Positions 27,806-37,737 of a stretch of 64,000 nucleotides of DNA are shown here, piece by piece. A program made the position numbers and the translations under genes. The DNA is from Balneolaceae bacterium. GTDB lineage: Bacteria; Bacteroidota; Rhodothermia; Balneolales; Balneolaceae. The stretch is taken from assembly GCA_034521445.1 (NCBI GenBank), contig JAXHMM010000003.1:310001-374000 (forward strand), read 5' to 3'. Position 1 is the stretch's first letter. Each line of letters opens with the position of its first letter. The notes below the pieces were generated by a model, which saw only the letters and a list, made by a program, of their open reading frames with translations, was not told the origin of the DNA and made no database searches.

Positions 27806-29506
27806 ATGGTTTTCAGCACCGAACCTTTCAAATCAAGACATTTTATGGAGCTGCATGAGCTGAAGGAGAAAATCGCCCACGCCCGCAGCCTGGACGAGGA
27901 GCTGTCCCCGCTGCCTTTCGACGACATCCCCGGTCTGCTGCAGGCCCGGCGCGACTCCGGCGATCCCTACCTGGTCTATATCGACGAGGAGGACAACCGC
28001 ACCGAACTCAGCTACGCCGATTTCTGCGGGCTGGTCTTTGACACCGCCCGCTTCCTGCAGGGGAGGGGACTGGAAAAGGGCGACCGCATCGCCACGGTCT
28101 CCCACAATCACTGGCATACTGTGGTACATTATTTCGCCGCATGGCTTTTGGGCCTGGTGGTGGTGCCGGTGAATCTGGGTGAAGACAACGATCGCATCGC
28201 CTACATCCTGCGCAACGGCAAGGTGGAGCTGGCCTTCATCCGCATCGACTACCGCGACCGGCTCGCGGCCATTCTGCAAAACTACGATGGACTCAAGCAC
28301 ATCGAGACGGTAATCTGCGAGGACACCGTGGAGAACTTCACGCGGTCCGAAGGGGAGGGTGCGGAGCTGCGGCCGGCCGGCGAGCTCGGCGAGTCGGAGG
28401 CCCTCATCGTCTTTACCTCCGGCACCACGGGAGCGCCCAAGGGCGTGGTGCTCAGCCAGCGCAACCTGCTGGAGGACGCCCGCTCCATCGCCGGCTGGCA
28501 CGGCATCGACGAAGGGGCGCGTATGATGTGCGTGCTGCCCATCCATCATGTGAACGGCACGGTGGTGACCATGATCACCCCTTTCTACGCGGGCGGCTCC
28601 ACCGTGCTCAACCAGCGCTTCCGTGTGAGCCGGTTTTTCCCCATCGCAGAAGAGGAGGGGGTGCACGTTGCCAGCATGGTGCCTACCCTGCTGCAGTATC
28701 TCAACAGCTGGTATGAGGAACACGAACGCCCCGAATGTCCCGATTTCCGCCACGTCATCTGCGGAGCGGGTCCCCTCACCGTCAAGGTGGCCCGCACCTT
28801 CGAGGAGAGGCTGGACCTGCCCATCATCCACGGCTACGGCCTCTCGGAGACCACCTGCTATTCCTGTTTCGTGCCGGCCGGGCTGCCGGAGGAGGAGCAC
28901 GCGCGCTGGATGCGCGACTACGGCTACCCCAGCATCGGGGTGCCCGTACCGGCCAACGAAATGGCCATCCACGACGAGGAGGGCAACGCCCTGGGCGAGG
29001 AGGAGCGCGGGGAGATTGTGATCCGCGGGGTGAATGTCATGATGGGCTACTACAACAACCGCGAAGCCAACGAGGAGACCTTCCGGCACGGCTGGTTCCG
29101 CAGCGGGGACGAGGGCTTCTATGTCCGCGACGATCAGGGCCGCCCCTATTTTTTCATCACGGGCCGCCTGAAGGAGCTTATCATCCGGGGCGGGGTGAAC
29201 CTGGCGCCCCTGGAGATCGACGAGGTGATCAACCGCGTGCCCGGGGTGGATTCGGGTATTGCCGTGGGCTTCGAGAACGAGTGGTACGGGGAGGAGGTGG
29301 GCGCCTACGTGAAGAGGGAGGAGGATTCCGATATCACCGAAGAGGAGGTCATCGCCTTCTGCCGGGAGCGGCTGCCTTTTGCCAAGACCCCCAAGGCGGT
29401 GGTATTCGGCGAGCAGATCCCGGTCACCTCCACCGGAAAGTACCAGCGGCGCAAGGTCACCCACCATTTTGAGGCGTGGAAAGAGGTGCAGTTCCGGGAA
29501 GAATAG
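27806..29506 (+). CDS. AMP-dependent acyl-CoA synthetase/ligase
   Basis: 566 residues from ATG 27806, or 553 from ATG 27845; neither has a Shine-Dalgarno site. The ANL signatures are intact: VFTSGTTGAPKGVVLSQ, HGYGLSETTCYSC, WFRSGDEGFYV, GRLKELIIRGG and the C-terminal Lys in TSTGKYQRRKV. The acid activated is unknown. Its place beside paa/hmg genes allows an aromatic acid such as phenylacetate, but it is not of the PaaK family. Confidence 0.82.
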   Translation: MVFSTEPFKSRHFMELHELKEKIAHARSLDEELSPLPFDDIPGLLQARRDSGDPYLVYIDEEDNRTELSYADFCGLVFDTARFLQGRGLEKGDRIATVSHNHWHTVVHYFAAWLLGLVVVPVNLGEDNDRIAYILRNGKVELAFIRIDYRDRLAAILQNYDGLKHIETVICEDTVENFTRSEGEGAELRPAGELGESEALIVFTSGTTGAPKGVVLSQRNLLEDARSIAGWHGIDEGARMMCVLPIHHVNGTVVTMITPFYAGGSTVLNQRFRVSRFFPIAEEEGVHVASMVPTLLQYLNSWYEEHERPECPDFRHVICGAGPLTVKVARTFEERLDLPIIHGYGLSETTCYSCFVPAGLPEEEHARWMRDYGYPSIGVPVPANEMAIHDEEGNALGEEERGEIVIRGVNVMMGYYNNREANEETFRHGWFRSGDEGFYVRDDQGRPYFFITGRLKELIIRGGVNLAPLEIDEVINRVPGVDSGIAVGFENEWYGEEVGAYVKREEDSDITEEEVIAFCRERLPFAKTPKAVVFGEQIPVTSTGKYQRRKVTHHFEAWKEVQFREE

Positions 29507-29511
29507 GCATT

Positions 29512-29551
29512 GCGCCGCCGTTGAACCGGACCTGGACCCGCCGGGCGGCGC
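29512..29551. terminator. possible hairpin after the acyl-CoA ligase gene
   Basis: GCGCCGCC (29512-29519) pairs perfectly with GGCGGCGC (29544-29551) just after the stop at 29506. The loop is 24 bases and no T-run follows, so a terminator role is uncertain. Confidence 0.3.
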
Positions 29552-29653
29552 CATCCCCGGTAAGGTCATTCTTCGCATACGCTCTTGCGCCCTTGTACGT
29601 TTTTAACTAAGCTACAGGAAAGAAAGCCCCACGAGCACATACGGAGGAGAGGC

Positions 29654-30376
29654 ATGAACGGCACCCCTGCACTCAGCCTGGACCTCTTCACGCAGGTCCG
29701 GTCCGATTTCGAAAAGCGGCAGTATCGCGTACTGGCCGCCCTCAAGGAGATCGCCGAAGACTACCGGCGCAATCGTATCTATCCGCATCTGGCCCACCTG
29801 GCGGAGCTTCATGGCACGCTCGAGGACATCCGCACGCGCCTGGCCGACCTGCGCAGCAAGTTCCCCAAGCGCATCAAGAAGATCGACTTCGTGAACCGCG
29901 AGATCGAACATGAGATTGTTTTCGTGGACGGCTCGGACATCGCCAAGGTGGAGGAGCTGATCGCGTGGGCACTGCCCCTGATCAAGGCACGCATCGAAGA
30001 GGGCAAGACCATTTACGAGTACGTGGACGAGGAGATCCGCATCAGCGAGGTGGGGATCGTGCCCAGCTATCGCGACGAGGGCTATTTTTTCGTGCCCGAT
30101 AACGAGGAGGCCAGGCTGGTGCTCTTCCAGTACGAAATCTCCATTTTCCACAGCGCGATGGATCGCTACCGCTCCCTAAAAACCCGTTTCCTGAAGGAGG
30201 TGGAGCAGGACCGCGTGCTGCATTCGCCCAATTCCATCAAGCTGGAACTGATCCGCGAGCGGCGCGAGCTGCCCAACCCGGCCACCTACGAATTCCAGAC
30301 CGACCTGCAGTTTCCATTTCGGGAGACCATCTTTCCGGTGGTCAAGCGCAAGCTGCTCCGCCAGCTCAGCGCCTAG
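29654..30376 (+). CDS. conserved hypothetical protein
   Basis: 240 residues from the ATG at 29654, chosen because a strong GGAGGAG site lies just upstream; the frame is open a further 69 bases up. There is no signal peptide or membrane helix. The first 110 residues are charged and helical (EKRQYRVLAALKEIAEDYRR, TRLADLRSKFPKRIKKID). A mixed domain follows with VPSYRDEGYFFVPDN and FQYEISIFHSAMDRYRSLK. I do not recognise the family. It follows the ligase gene by about 150 bases. Confidence 0.65.
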   Translation: MNGTPALSLDLFTQVRSDFEKRQYRVLAALKEIAEDYRRNRIYPHLAHLAELHGTLEDIRTRLADLRSKFPKRIKKIDFVNREIEHEIVFVDGSDIAKVEELIAWALPLIKARIEEGKTIYEYVDEEIRISEVGIVPSYRDEGYFFVPDNEEARLVLFQYEISIFHSAMDRYRSLKTRFLKEVEQDRVLHSPNSIKLELIRERRELPNPATYEFQTDLQFPFRETIFPVVKRKLLRQLSA

Positions 30377-30422
30377 CCGTATGCGTATCCTCAACGCCCG
30401 GCATTTGCTGCAGGCCTTGCGG

Positions 30423-30866
30423 TTATTCCTCGCGCCGTTTTACCACCGCCAGGGTGCAGCGCGCGACGCAGACCAGCCGGTCCTCCCCGTCACGGATCTT
30501 GATTTCCCAGACCTGGGTCTGGCGTCCAATATGCAGGGGACGGGCCGTGCCCTCCACCTGCTGCCCACTGCGGGCCGGACGAAGGTGGTTGGCGTTGATC
30601 TCCACGCCCACGGCCGACTGGGTCTCCGGGTCAACCTGCAGCCAGGCGCCTACGGAGGCGAGAGTTTCCGCCAGTGCTACGGAGGCACCGCCGTGCAGCA
30701 GGCCGAAGGGTTGAACGGTGCGCCCGTCCACGGGCATGACGGCGCGGACTTCGTCTTTGGCGAAGGAGGTGAACCGGATGCCGATGGCCTCCCCCATGGT
30801 GTCGCCGGTACGCGCCAGCAGCAGCTTCACCTGCTCGCGAACTTCTTCATCGATATAAATATCCAT
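30423..30866 (-). CDS. hotdog-fold acyl-CoA thioesterase
   Basis: A 147-residue PaaI/MenI-like thioesterase with GLLHGGASVALAETLAS (catalytic Glu), GVEINANHLRPARSGQQVEG and VWEIKIRDGEDRLVCVARCT. The family hydrolyses aromatic or fatty acyl-CoA such as 1,4-dihydroxy-2-naphthoyl-CoA. It is divergent from the fadD-like gene; the 222-base gap between them is filled mostly by the GACTT/AAGTC repeat array. Confidence 0.83.
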   Translation of the reverse strand: MDIYIDEEVREQVKLLLARTGDTMGEAIGIRFTSFAKDEVRAVMPVDGRTVQPFGLLHGGASVALAETLASVGAWLQVDPETQSAVGVEINANHLRPARSGQQVEGTARPLHIGRQTQVWEIKIRDGEDRLVCVARCTLAVVKRREE

Positions 30867-30876
30867 TACGTCTACA

Positions 30877-31021
30877 AAGTCTCTTCAAGTCTATAAAGTC
30901 TAATAAGTCTATAAAGTCACAAAGTCTGATAAGTTTCAAAGTCAGCAAGTCACGCCATATATGCAACGACCTCCAACTTCAAGACTTTATGACTTATTAG
31001 ACTTTACGACTTATAAGACTT
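30877..31021. repeat. two back-to-back GACTT/AAGTC arrays
   Basis: Nine AAGTC-like units start at 30877, 30887, 30896, 30905, 30914, 30922, 30931, 30939 and 30947. Five GACTT units start at 30983, 30991, 31000, 31008 and 31017, on an alternating 8/9-base period. The two halves are reverse complements of each other over most of their length. Each half reads GACTT towards its own divergent gene (thioesterase to the left, acyl-CoA ligase to the right). Confidence 0.75.
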
Positions 31022-31088
31022 TGATAAGTTTAACATTCGTTTAAATTAGTAGCAGAGGCGCCATTACCTGCAAATAACCTTCATTGCC

Positions 31089-32885
31089 ATGGGATATGAA
31101 CCGACGACTCTTACTGATCTGATTGCCGGAGGCATCGAAAACAATGTGGCCGGCGTGCTGGTAGCCACCAAGCGAAACGGGGAGTGGGTGGAGACCTCCC
31201 CGGAGGAATTTCGGCGCAAGGTGCGCCACCTGGCCCTGGGGCTCCACGAGCTGGGCGTGGGGCAGGGTGACCGTGTCAGCCTGCATGCGGAGAACTCGGC
31301 CGAATGGCTCATATGTGACCAGGCCATCCTCGCCCTGGGAGCTGCCAACGTACCTATCTACACCACACAGCCGGGCGACCAGATCAAGTACATCCTGGAA
31401 AATGCCGAGGCCAAGGTGCATATCGTCTCCAACGACGAGCTCTTTGCGGATACCAAGCCCCTCATGAAGAGTATAGGGACGGTGGAGGCGGTCATCTCCA
31501 TCCAGGAATCCTCCCACCAGAAACTGCTCACCTTCGAGTCGGTGCTCGAGCGAGGGAAGCGGCGCGACCGCGAAGAGCCGGAACTCTATGACGAGATGAT
31601 TGCCCGCATCAAGCCCGACGACCTGGCCACCCTCATCTACACCTCGGGCACGACGGGCGACCCCAAAGGCGTGATGCTCTCCCACAACAACATCGCCTCC
31701 AACCTGCAGGCTTCCATGGAGCGCATCCCCTTCGAGGCCAACCCCAAACCCCATGAGCGCATGCTCTCCTACCTGCCGCTCTCCCACGTCTTCGAGCGGC
31801 TTATCTCCTATATGTACCTCTACATGGGCTACCCGGTTTATTACATTGAGGATGTGAACGAGATTCGCGACGACCTGGCCCACGTACAGCCCAAGTTTGT
31901 GGCCACCGTGCCGCGGCTGCTGGAGAAGATCCACACCGGCGTCAAGGTGAAGGGACAGGAGTTCAGCGGGATCAAGAAGCAGCTCTACTACTGGGCGCTG
32001 AACCGCGCGGAGAACTACGATCCCGAAAATCCGCCCAGCGGACTGGACGGACTCAAGCATAAGCTGGCCGACAAGCTGGTCTACTCTCAGATCCGCGAGA
32101 TGTTCGGCGAGAACATGCTGGGCTTCATCAGCGGGGGCGCCGCCCTCTCGCCCAGTATCTTCAGCTTTATCAATGCGCTGGGACTTTATTGCGGGCAGGG
32201 CTATGGACTGACGGAGTCGTCGCCGGTGATTTCGGTGACCGACGTGGACCACATGCGCATCGGAAGCTCCGGCACGCCCCTCTCCAACGTGGAGGTGAAG
32301 ATCGCCGACGACGGGGAGATCCTGGCGCGCGGACCCAATATCATGCAGGGTTATTTCCGCAATCCTGAACGCACCGAGGAGACGGTCACCGACGACGGCT
32401 GGCTGATGACCGGCGACGTGGGCAAGCTGGAGGACGGATACCTCTATATCACCGACCGCAAGAAGTCGGTTTTCAAGCTCTCCACCGGCAAGTTCATCGC
32501 CCCGCAGACCGTGGAGAACAAGCTGGTGAACAGCGGCTTTATCGATCAGTCGGTGGTCATCGGCTATCAGCGTAAGTTCTGCTCGGCCCTTATCGTACCG
32601 AATTACGAGAACGTGGCGCGGCGCCTCGGGCAAAGGGGACACGAGCTGCAGCAGCCGCGCTCGAAGGACCCCAAGGTGCGCGAACTCATTCAGCAGGAGG
32701 TGGACAAGGTGAACCGCGAGCTCAGTCCCTGGGAAACCGTCAAGAAATTCGTACTGCTGGAGGAGCCGCTCACCATCGAGGACGGGGAGCTTACGCCCAC
32801 CCTCAAGGTGAAGCGGCCCGTCATCAACGAACGTTATGCCACCGAGATCGATTCCATATACAAAGACGAGCAAGAGGAGGAATAA
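31089..32885 (+). CDS. fadD: long-chain fatty-acid--CoA ligase (AMP-forming)
   Basis: 598 residues with all ANL motifs: LIYTSGTTGDPKGVMLSHNN, SYLPLSHVFERLI, GYGLTESSPVISVTD, WLMTGDVGKLEDGYLYITD and RKKSVFKLSTGKFIAPQ. This is the eukaryote-like long-chain ACSL subgroup common in Bacteroidota. It activates fatty acids for the beta-oxidation enzymes encoded directly downstream; fadN starts 17 bases after its stop. Confidence 0.9.
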   Translation: MGYEPTTLTDLIAGGIENNVAGVLVATKRNGEWVETSPEEFRRKVRHLALGLHELGVGQGDRVSLHAENSAEWLICDQAILALGAANVPIYTTQPGDQIKYILENAEAKVHIVSNDELFADTKPLMKSIGTVEAVISIQESSHQKLLTFESVLERGKRRDREEPELYDEMIARIKPDDLATLIYTSGTTGDPKGVMLSHNNIASNLQASMERIPFEANPKPHERMLSYLPLSHVFERLISYMYLYMGYPVYYIEDVNEIRDDLAHVQPKFVATVPRLLEKIHTGVKVKGQEFSGIKKQLYYWALNRAENYDPENPPSGLDGLKHKLADKLVYSQIREMFGENMLGFISGGAALSPSIFSFINALGLYCGQGYGLTESSPVISVTDVDHMRIGSSGTPLSNVEVKIADDGEILARGPNIMQGYFRNPERTEETVTDDGWLMTGDVGKLEDGYLYITDRKKSVFKLSTGKFIAPQTVENKLVNSGFIDQSVVIGYQRKFCSALIVPNYENVARRLGQRGHELQQPRSKDPKVRELIQQEVDKVNRELSPWETVKKFVLLEEPLTIEDGELTPTLKVKRPVINERYATEIDSIYKDEQEEE

Positions 32886-32901
32886 AAAAAACACGCGCTG
32901 C

Positions 32902-35274
32902 ATGCCAGACAAGAGCAATTCCATTCAGAAGGTCGTAGTACTCGGATCGGGAACCATGGGCAGCCAGATTGCCGCCCACTGCGTCAACGCAGGCCTGCAG
33001 GTCACCTTATTGGACCTGAAGGAGGAGGGCGACCGGCCCAGCCGCCGCGCCGAGGAGAACATCGAAAAACTCACCGAAAGCAGCCCGGCTCCGCTGGCGC
33101 TGCCGGAGCTTGCAAGCCGCATTACCCCGGGCAATTTCGAGGATCATCTTGACGGGGCCCTGGCGGAGGCCGACTGGATCTGCGAGGCCATCATCGAGAA
33201 GATGGATGTGAAGCGGCAGATGATGGCGCGCATCCAGAAGCACCGGCGTCCCGGCAGCATCGTCAGTTCCAACACCTCCGGGCTGCCCATTGCGGAGATC
33301 GGCTCCGAATGCTCCGACGAGCTGCAGGCGCACTTTCTGGGCACCCATTTTTTCAATCCGCCGCGTTACATGAAGCTCCTGGAGCTCATCCCCACCGGGC
33401 AGACCGACCCGGAGGTGACGGCGCGCATGAAGCGCTTCTGCGAACGCACCCTGGGGAAAGGCGTGGTGGTGTGCCGCGATACGCCCAATTTTATCGCCAA
33501 CCGCATCGGCATCTTCTCCATGGCCAGCGTGATGCCCCGGTTCTTTGACGGGGACTTCCGCGCCGAGGAGATCGACTATCTTCTGGGCACCCTCACCGGC
33601 TATTCCAAGGCGGCTATTTTCCGCACGGCCGACATGTCTGGACTGGACGTGATAAGCCACGTCTGCGAGAACCTCTACCCGGCCGTACCGGACGACGAAC
33701 GACGGGAGGTCTTCAAGCTTCCCGAAGCCTTCGGGCGCATGGTTGAAGAGGGCCATATGGGCAACAAGGCCGGCAAGGGCTTCTACAAAAAAGTACGCAC
33801 CGACGGCGGCAAGGAGTACCGGGTCGTCGATCCGGACACGCTGGACTACGAATCTCAGACCGATCCGCAATTTAAGGAAGCCGACCAGGCCCGCAAGAAG
33901 GCCTCCTCGGCGGCCGAGCGCCTGCGCCTGCTGGTAAGCGAAGAGGGCAGGGTGGGGGATTTCCTCTGGGAGACCCAGGCGGACCAGATGCTCTACGCCG
34001 CGCGGCGCATGCCGGAGATCGCCGATTCGCCCGCCGACATCGACCGCGCCATGAAGTGGGGCTTCAACTGGGAGCTGGGTCCCTTCGAAAGGTGGGACGC
34101 CATCGGGGTTCGCGAGGCCGCCGAACGCATGGAAAAGGATGGACGCGAGGTGCCCGATAGCATCACCCGCATGCTCGACATCGGACGCGAGACCTTCTAC
34201 GACCGCAAGGAGGGCACCGTCTGGAACCTGGCCATCGGGGAGGCAGAACCGTTGCAGCCGCCTGCCGAAGGCTCCCTGCGCGTGGCCGACCTTCGACGGG
34301 AAGGCCGCGCGGTGTGGGAGGACGAGCACGCCGCACTCTATGACATGGGTGAGGGCATCGCCCTCTTCGAGTTCCGCACGCGCAAGCAGACGCTTGGATT
34401 TGGATTGATTCAGGCCCTGCAGAAGGCCTGCGATACGGTGCGGGAAGCTTTTGACGGGCTGGTCATTGGACACGACGGTGACAACTTCACCTACGGGGCC
34501 AACCTGATGGAGGCTGCACAGGCCTGGAAGTCGGGCGAGAAGGAGCGCGTCCGCGAGGCGGCCCGGCGCTTCCAGGAGACCGCTGTGGGACTGCGTTACC
34601 AACCCTTTCCGGTGGTGGCGGCGCCCTTCGGTCGCACCCTGGGCGGGGGTGTGGAGTTTATCCTTCATGCCGACCGCATCGTGGCCCACCACGAGCTCTA
34701 CGCGGGCATGGTGGAGGCGGGCGTGGGACTGCTTCCCGCCGGGGGCGGCACCAAGGAGATGCTGCGCCGCACCATGGAGCGGGTTCTTGAGGACGAGCAG
34801 ACCGACCCGCTGCCCTACATCCGCGAAATTTTCAAAACCCTGGGCATGGCCAAGGTCTCCGACAGCGCCGCCAAAGCGCGCGAGATGGGCTTCCTGCATG
34901 ATGCCGATACGATGGTTATGAACCGCGACCTTCTGCTGATCCAGGCCCGCGCCGAAGCCCGTCGCCTGGCCGACCGCGGTTACCGTCCCCCGGCCCCGCC
35001 GAAGATCCCCGTGCAGGGGCGCAAGGGACTGGCAAGTCTCAAACTGATGCTCTACATGATGCATGAAGGGGGTTGGATCACCGACTATGACCGGGTGGTG
35101 GGTGAGAAGATTGCAGAGGTGCTGAGCGGGGGAGACCTGAGCGAACCGCAGGAGGTACCCGAGCAGTACCTGCTCCGCCTGGAGCGGGAGGCCTTCATGG
35201 AACTGCTGGAGGATGAACGTACCATGGCCCGCATTGAGCACATGCTGGAAACGGGCAAGCCCCTTCGAAACTAA
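32902..35274 (+). CDS. fadN: FadN-type 3-hydroxyacyl-CoA dehydrogenase/enoyl-CoA hydratase
   Basis: 790 residues from the ATG at 32902. The dehydrogenase comes first (VVVLGSGTMGSQIAAHCVNA, HFFNPPRYMKLLELIP, NFIANRIGIFSMA). A second 3HCDH C-domain and then a crotonase domain follow (PFPVVAAPFGRTLGGGVEFI, ...VGLLPAGGGTKEM). This order, reversed from E. coli FadB, is that of FadN. The enzyme performs the two middle steps of beta-oxidation. It forms an operon with fadD and fadA. Confidence 0.92.
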   Translation: MPDKSNSIQKVVVLGSGTMGSQIAAHCVNAGLQVTLLDLKEEGDRPSRRAEENIEKLTESSPAPLALPELASRITPGNFEDHLDGALAEADWICEAIIEKMDVKRQMMARIQKHRRPGSIVSSNTSGLPIAEIGSECSDELQAHFLGTHFFNPPRYMKLLELIPTGQTDPEVTARMKRFCERTLGKGVVVCRDTPNFIANRIGIFSMASVMPRFFDGDFRAEEIDYLLGTLTGYSKAAIFRTADMSGLDVISHVCENLYPAVPDDERREVFKLPEAFGRMVEEGHMGNKAGKGFYKKVRTDGGKEYRVVDPDTLDYESQTDPQFKEADQARKKASSAAERLRLLVSEEGRVGDFLWETQADQMLYAARRMPEIADSPADIDRAMKWGFNWELGPFERWDAIGVREAAERMEKDGREVPDSITRMLDIGRETFYDRKEGTVWNLAIGEAEPLQPPAEGSLRVADLRREGRAVWEDEHAALYDMGEGIALFEFRTRKQTLGFGLIQALQKACDTVREAFDGLVIGHDGDNFTYGANLMEAAQAWKSGEKERVREAARRFQETAVGLRYQPFPVVAAPFGRTLGGGVEFILHADRIVAHHELYAGMVEAGVGLLPAGGGTKEMLRRTMERVLEDEQTDPLPYIREIFKTLGMAKVSDSAAKAREMGFLHDADTMVMNRDLLLIQARAEARRLADRGYRPPAPPKIPVQGRKGLASLKLMLYMMHEGGWITDYDRVVGEKIAEVLSGGDLSEPQEVPEQYLLRLEREAFMELLEDERTMARIEHMLETGKPLRN

Positions 35275-35318
35275 GACTTTAAGATCTTCTGACTTTCTAG
35301 ACTTTTAGACTTATTCCC
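35275..35318. repeat. GACTT array between fadN and fadA
   Basis: GACTT units start at 35275, 35291, 35300 and 35308, with a degenerate GATCTT at 35283, giving a period of 8-9 bases. The first unit begins right after the fadN stop codon and the last ends six bases before the fadA ATG, so the array is the whole intergenic spacer. Confidence 0.7.
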
Positions 35319-36506
35319 ATGAAAGAAGCTGTTATTGTTGCCGCCGCGCGAACGCCCACGGGAAAAGCCAACAAGGGATCGCTGCGTTTTGTGCACCCCG
35401 ACAGGCTCGGGGCATTGGTAATAAAGTCCCTGCTGCAGCGGGTGCCTTCCCTCCAGCCCGAGGATGTGGACGATGTGCTCCTGGGTTGCGCCTTCCCGGA
35501 AGCCTCCCAGGGACTCAACATGGCCCGGCAGTGTGCCTTGTTTGGGGGACTTCCGCCCTCTGTGCCGGCTGCTACCGTAAACCGCTTCTGCTCATCAGGG
35601 CTGCAAACCATCGCCCAGGCCGCCGAGCGCATTCAGGCCGGCGCCGCCCATGTAATCATCGCCGGCGGGGTGGAATCCATGTCGAAGGTGCCCATGGGGG
35701 GACATGTGGTGGAGCCTGATCCCGATCTGGTGGAAAACTACCCGGAGATCTACATCAGCATGGGTCTTACGGCCGAAAATGTGGCTGAGAAGTACGGGGT
35801 GGGCAGGGAGGACCAGGACGCTTTCGCCTACCGCAGTCACCGTCGTGCCATCGAAGCGTGGGACGAGGGCCGTTTTGAGGAACAGATCGTACCGGTGAAG
35901 GTAAGCGAAAAAGGCGTCACCGCGGGCGGCGAGACAGAGGAGCACAGCTATACCTTTGATACCGACGAGGGGCCGCGCCGCGATACCTCTCCCGAGATCC
36001 TGGCCAAACTGAGCCCGGCCTTCAAGCAGGGTGGGACCGTAACCGCGGGCAACACCTCCCAGATGAACGACGCCGCTGCGGCCGTGGTGGTGATGAGCCG
36101 TGAAAAGGCCGAGGAGCTGGAACTGCAGCCCATGGCCCGCTACCGGGGATTTGCCGTGGCGGGCGTGCCCCCCGAGATCATGGGTATCGGTCCGGTGGAG
36201 GCTGTTCCGAAGGTATTGAAACAGGCCGGCATGGAGCTGGGCGACATCGACCTGGTCGAACTCAACGAGGCCTTCGCCTCGCAGTCGCTGGCCGTGATTC
36301 GCGAGCTGGGCATGGACGAGGATATCGTCAACGTCAACGGCGGTGCCATTGCGATGGGACACCCTCTCGGATGCACAGGCGCCAAGCTTACCACGCAGAT
36401 TCTCTACGAGATGAAACGCCGCGGATCGGAGCTGGGCATGGTGACCATGTGCGTGGGAGGAGGCATGGGCGCCGCCGGCATCTTCGAAAACCTTGAAGGA
36501 TTTTAA
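35319..36506 (+). CDS. fadA: acetyl-CoA acyltransferase (3-ketoacyl-CoA thiolase)
   Basis: A 395-residue thiolase with [18 protein letters not shown] (active Cys), [15 protein letters not shown] and the C-terminal Cys in [14 protein letters not shown]. It performs the last step of beta-oxidation. It is the last gene of fadD-fadN-fadA. Beyond it the composition drops sharply into the AT-rich decayed island. Confidence 0.93.
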   Translation: MKEAVIVAAARTPTGKANKGSLRFVHPDRLGALVIKSLLQRVPSLQPEDVDDVLLGCAFPEASQGLNMARQCALFGGLPPSVPAATVNRFCSSGLQTIAQAAERIQAGAAHVIIAGGVESMSKVPMGGHVVEPDPDLVENYPEIYISMGLTAENVAEKYGVGREDQDAFAYRSHRRAIEAWDEGRFEEQIVPVKVSEKGVTAGGETEEHSYTFDTDEGPRRDTSPEILAKLSPAFKQGGTVTAGNTSQMNDAAAAVVVMSREKAEELELQPMARYRGFAVAGVPPEIMGIGPVEAVPKVLKQAGMELGDIDLVELNEAFASQSLAVIRELGMDEDIVNVNGGAIAMGHPLGCTGAKLTTQILYEMKRRGSELGMVTMCVGGGMGAAGIFENLEGF

Positions 36507-36582
36507 TCTATATCCTACATGTATTCTGAACGTTTTTAATTAATCTCTCTTCCTGCTTAACATTTTGGACCAAAAAGCTATT

Positions 36583-37729
36583 TTAATTTGCGGTCAAGGC
36601 CATAATTCGCACTGTAGGTGCGCGGAGACCGTTAGAGCAGTCGGCAAAATAAATTTTATTTTGGTCATCAATATGTAGGGGAACTAGTCGAATACGATTA
36701 TTATCATTATAAAATAGTATATCCAAATCATCGAGAGATAATGTCGATAGCAAATCTCCATTAGTTGAAAAAATGTCCAGATAGGTTTCAAATGCCCTGT
36801 TATTTACTCTTCTATAGAAATGAAGTAAGTATGTTTCGTTGCCAATAAGTCCTACACTACTGTATACATTTTATACATACTTACCCGCGAACCATTAATA
36901 GCTACCAAACCTGGAACGGCATTATCACTAGCTGAGATATTTTGATTTGGATTCAGGAATCGAATCGGCTCATGAAGCCATCTTCCAATGGTAAAAGTAG
37001 AGTCATTTGTTGAAGAAATATTTACAGATGCAATTTTTCCTGTGAAACTTCGTGTACAACAGCGATAATTATTGTTCCCATACTTTGTTGACCAGTAAGA
37101 AGGTGATGAAGCTAGTGTTAAGTTGGCCGACATGGTAACATCGGGGTGCATGATTGTCTTGATAGGATTGATATATCCACCAAGAATATTACTGAAAGTC
37201 GTATCAACTATACTGAGGAGCTTAATTTGATTATTGTCGTAATACTTGTCACTAGTATTGCAAAAAGGCCATTGGTTGACGCATGAATTGATAGTGGTAA
37301 TGTAGATTCTCCTGTTCTAAACTTTGATTTCGCAGGAAGACTGTATGTCCTGATCTCATCCAGGTTTTGATTATATCTGGTTACTCTGTAACTAAGCCGA
37401 TCTAGGACAAAAATGTTGTCATTATGATCTATGGTTAAGTGTGTTACATCAAGAACCCTGGACCTCGGCCCCTACGCCCGATTGATGTGATATAATCACC
37501 GTTTTGAGAGAAGACTTTAATCGAATTTTGGCTCCCGTCAGAAATATATATACGTAATCTACTATCTGTAGCAATAGCTTTAGGTCCCCCCAACAAATAT
37601 TCAACTGAATCACTTTGATTTTCCGAATTGTTCCATAATCGAACAATTGAAAGTCTTGAGCACTTGAGACTGTCGGTAAACTAATGACCGTAATAAGAAA
37701 TAATGTAGATATTTTAATAGTGCATTCAT
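36583..37729 (-). pseudogene. decayed 6-bladed beta-propeller protein gene
   Basis: Starting at ATG 37729, pieces of one protein can be followed through at least four frame changes: a signal peptide (ISLPTVSSAQDFQLFD), then GGPKAIATDSRLRIYISD, KVFSQNGDYITSIGRRGRGP, IDHNDNIFVLDRLSYRVTRY and, near the end, DDQNKIYFADCSNG. The breaks fall near 37680, 37620, 37450, 37200 and 36855, and the reading ends at a stop at 36583. The repeats with FVLDR and RGRGPG are those of Bacteroidota 6-bladed beta-propeller (NHL-like) exported proteins. The whole is AT-rich. It cannot give a full protein as it stands. Confidence 0.65.
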
Positions 37730-37737
37730 AGCAATTG

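Noticed and set aside
27806-29506. Phenylacetate-CoA ligase PaaK
   Set aside because: The motifs (VFTSGTTGAPKG, HGYGLSETT) and length belong to the general acyl-CoA synthetase group, not to the ~430-residue PaaK family.
30877-31021. CRISPR array
   Set aside because: Repeat units are only about five conserved bases with 3-5 base gaps; there are no spacers of usual size and no cas genes.
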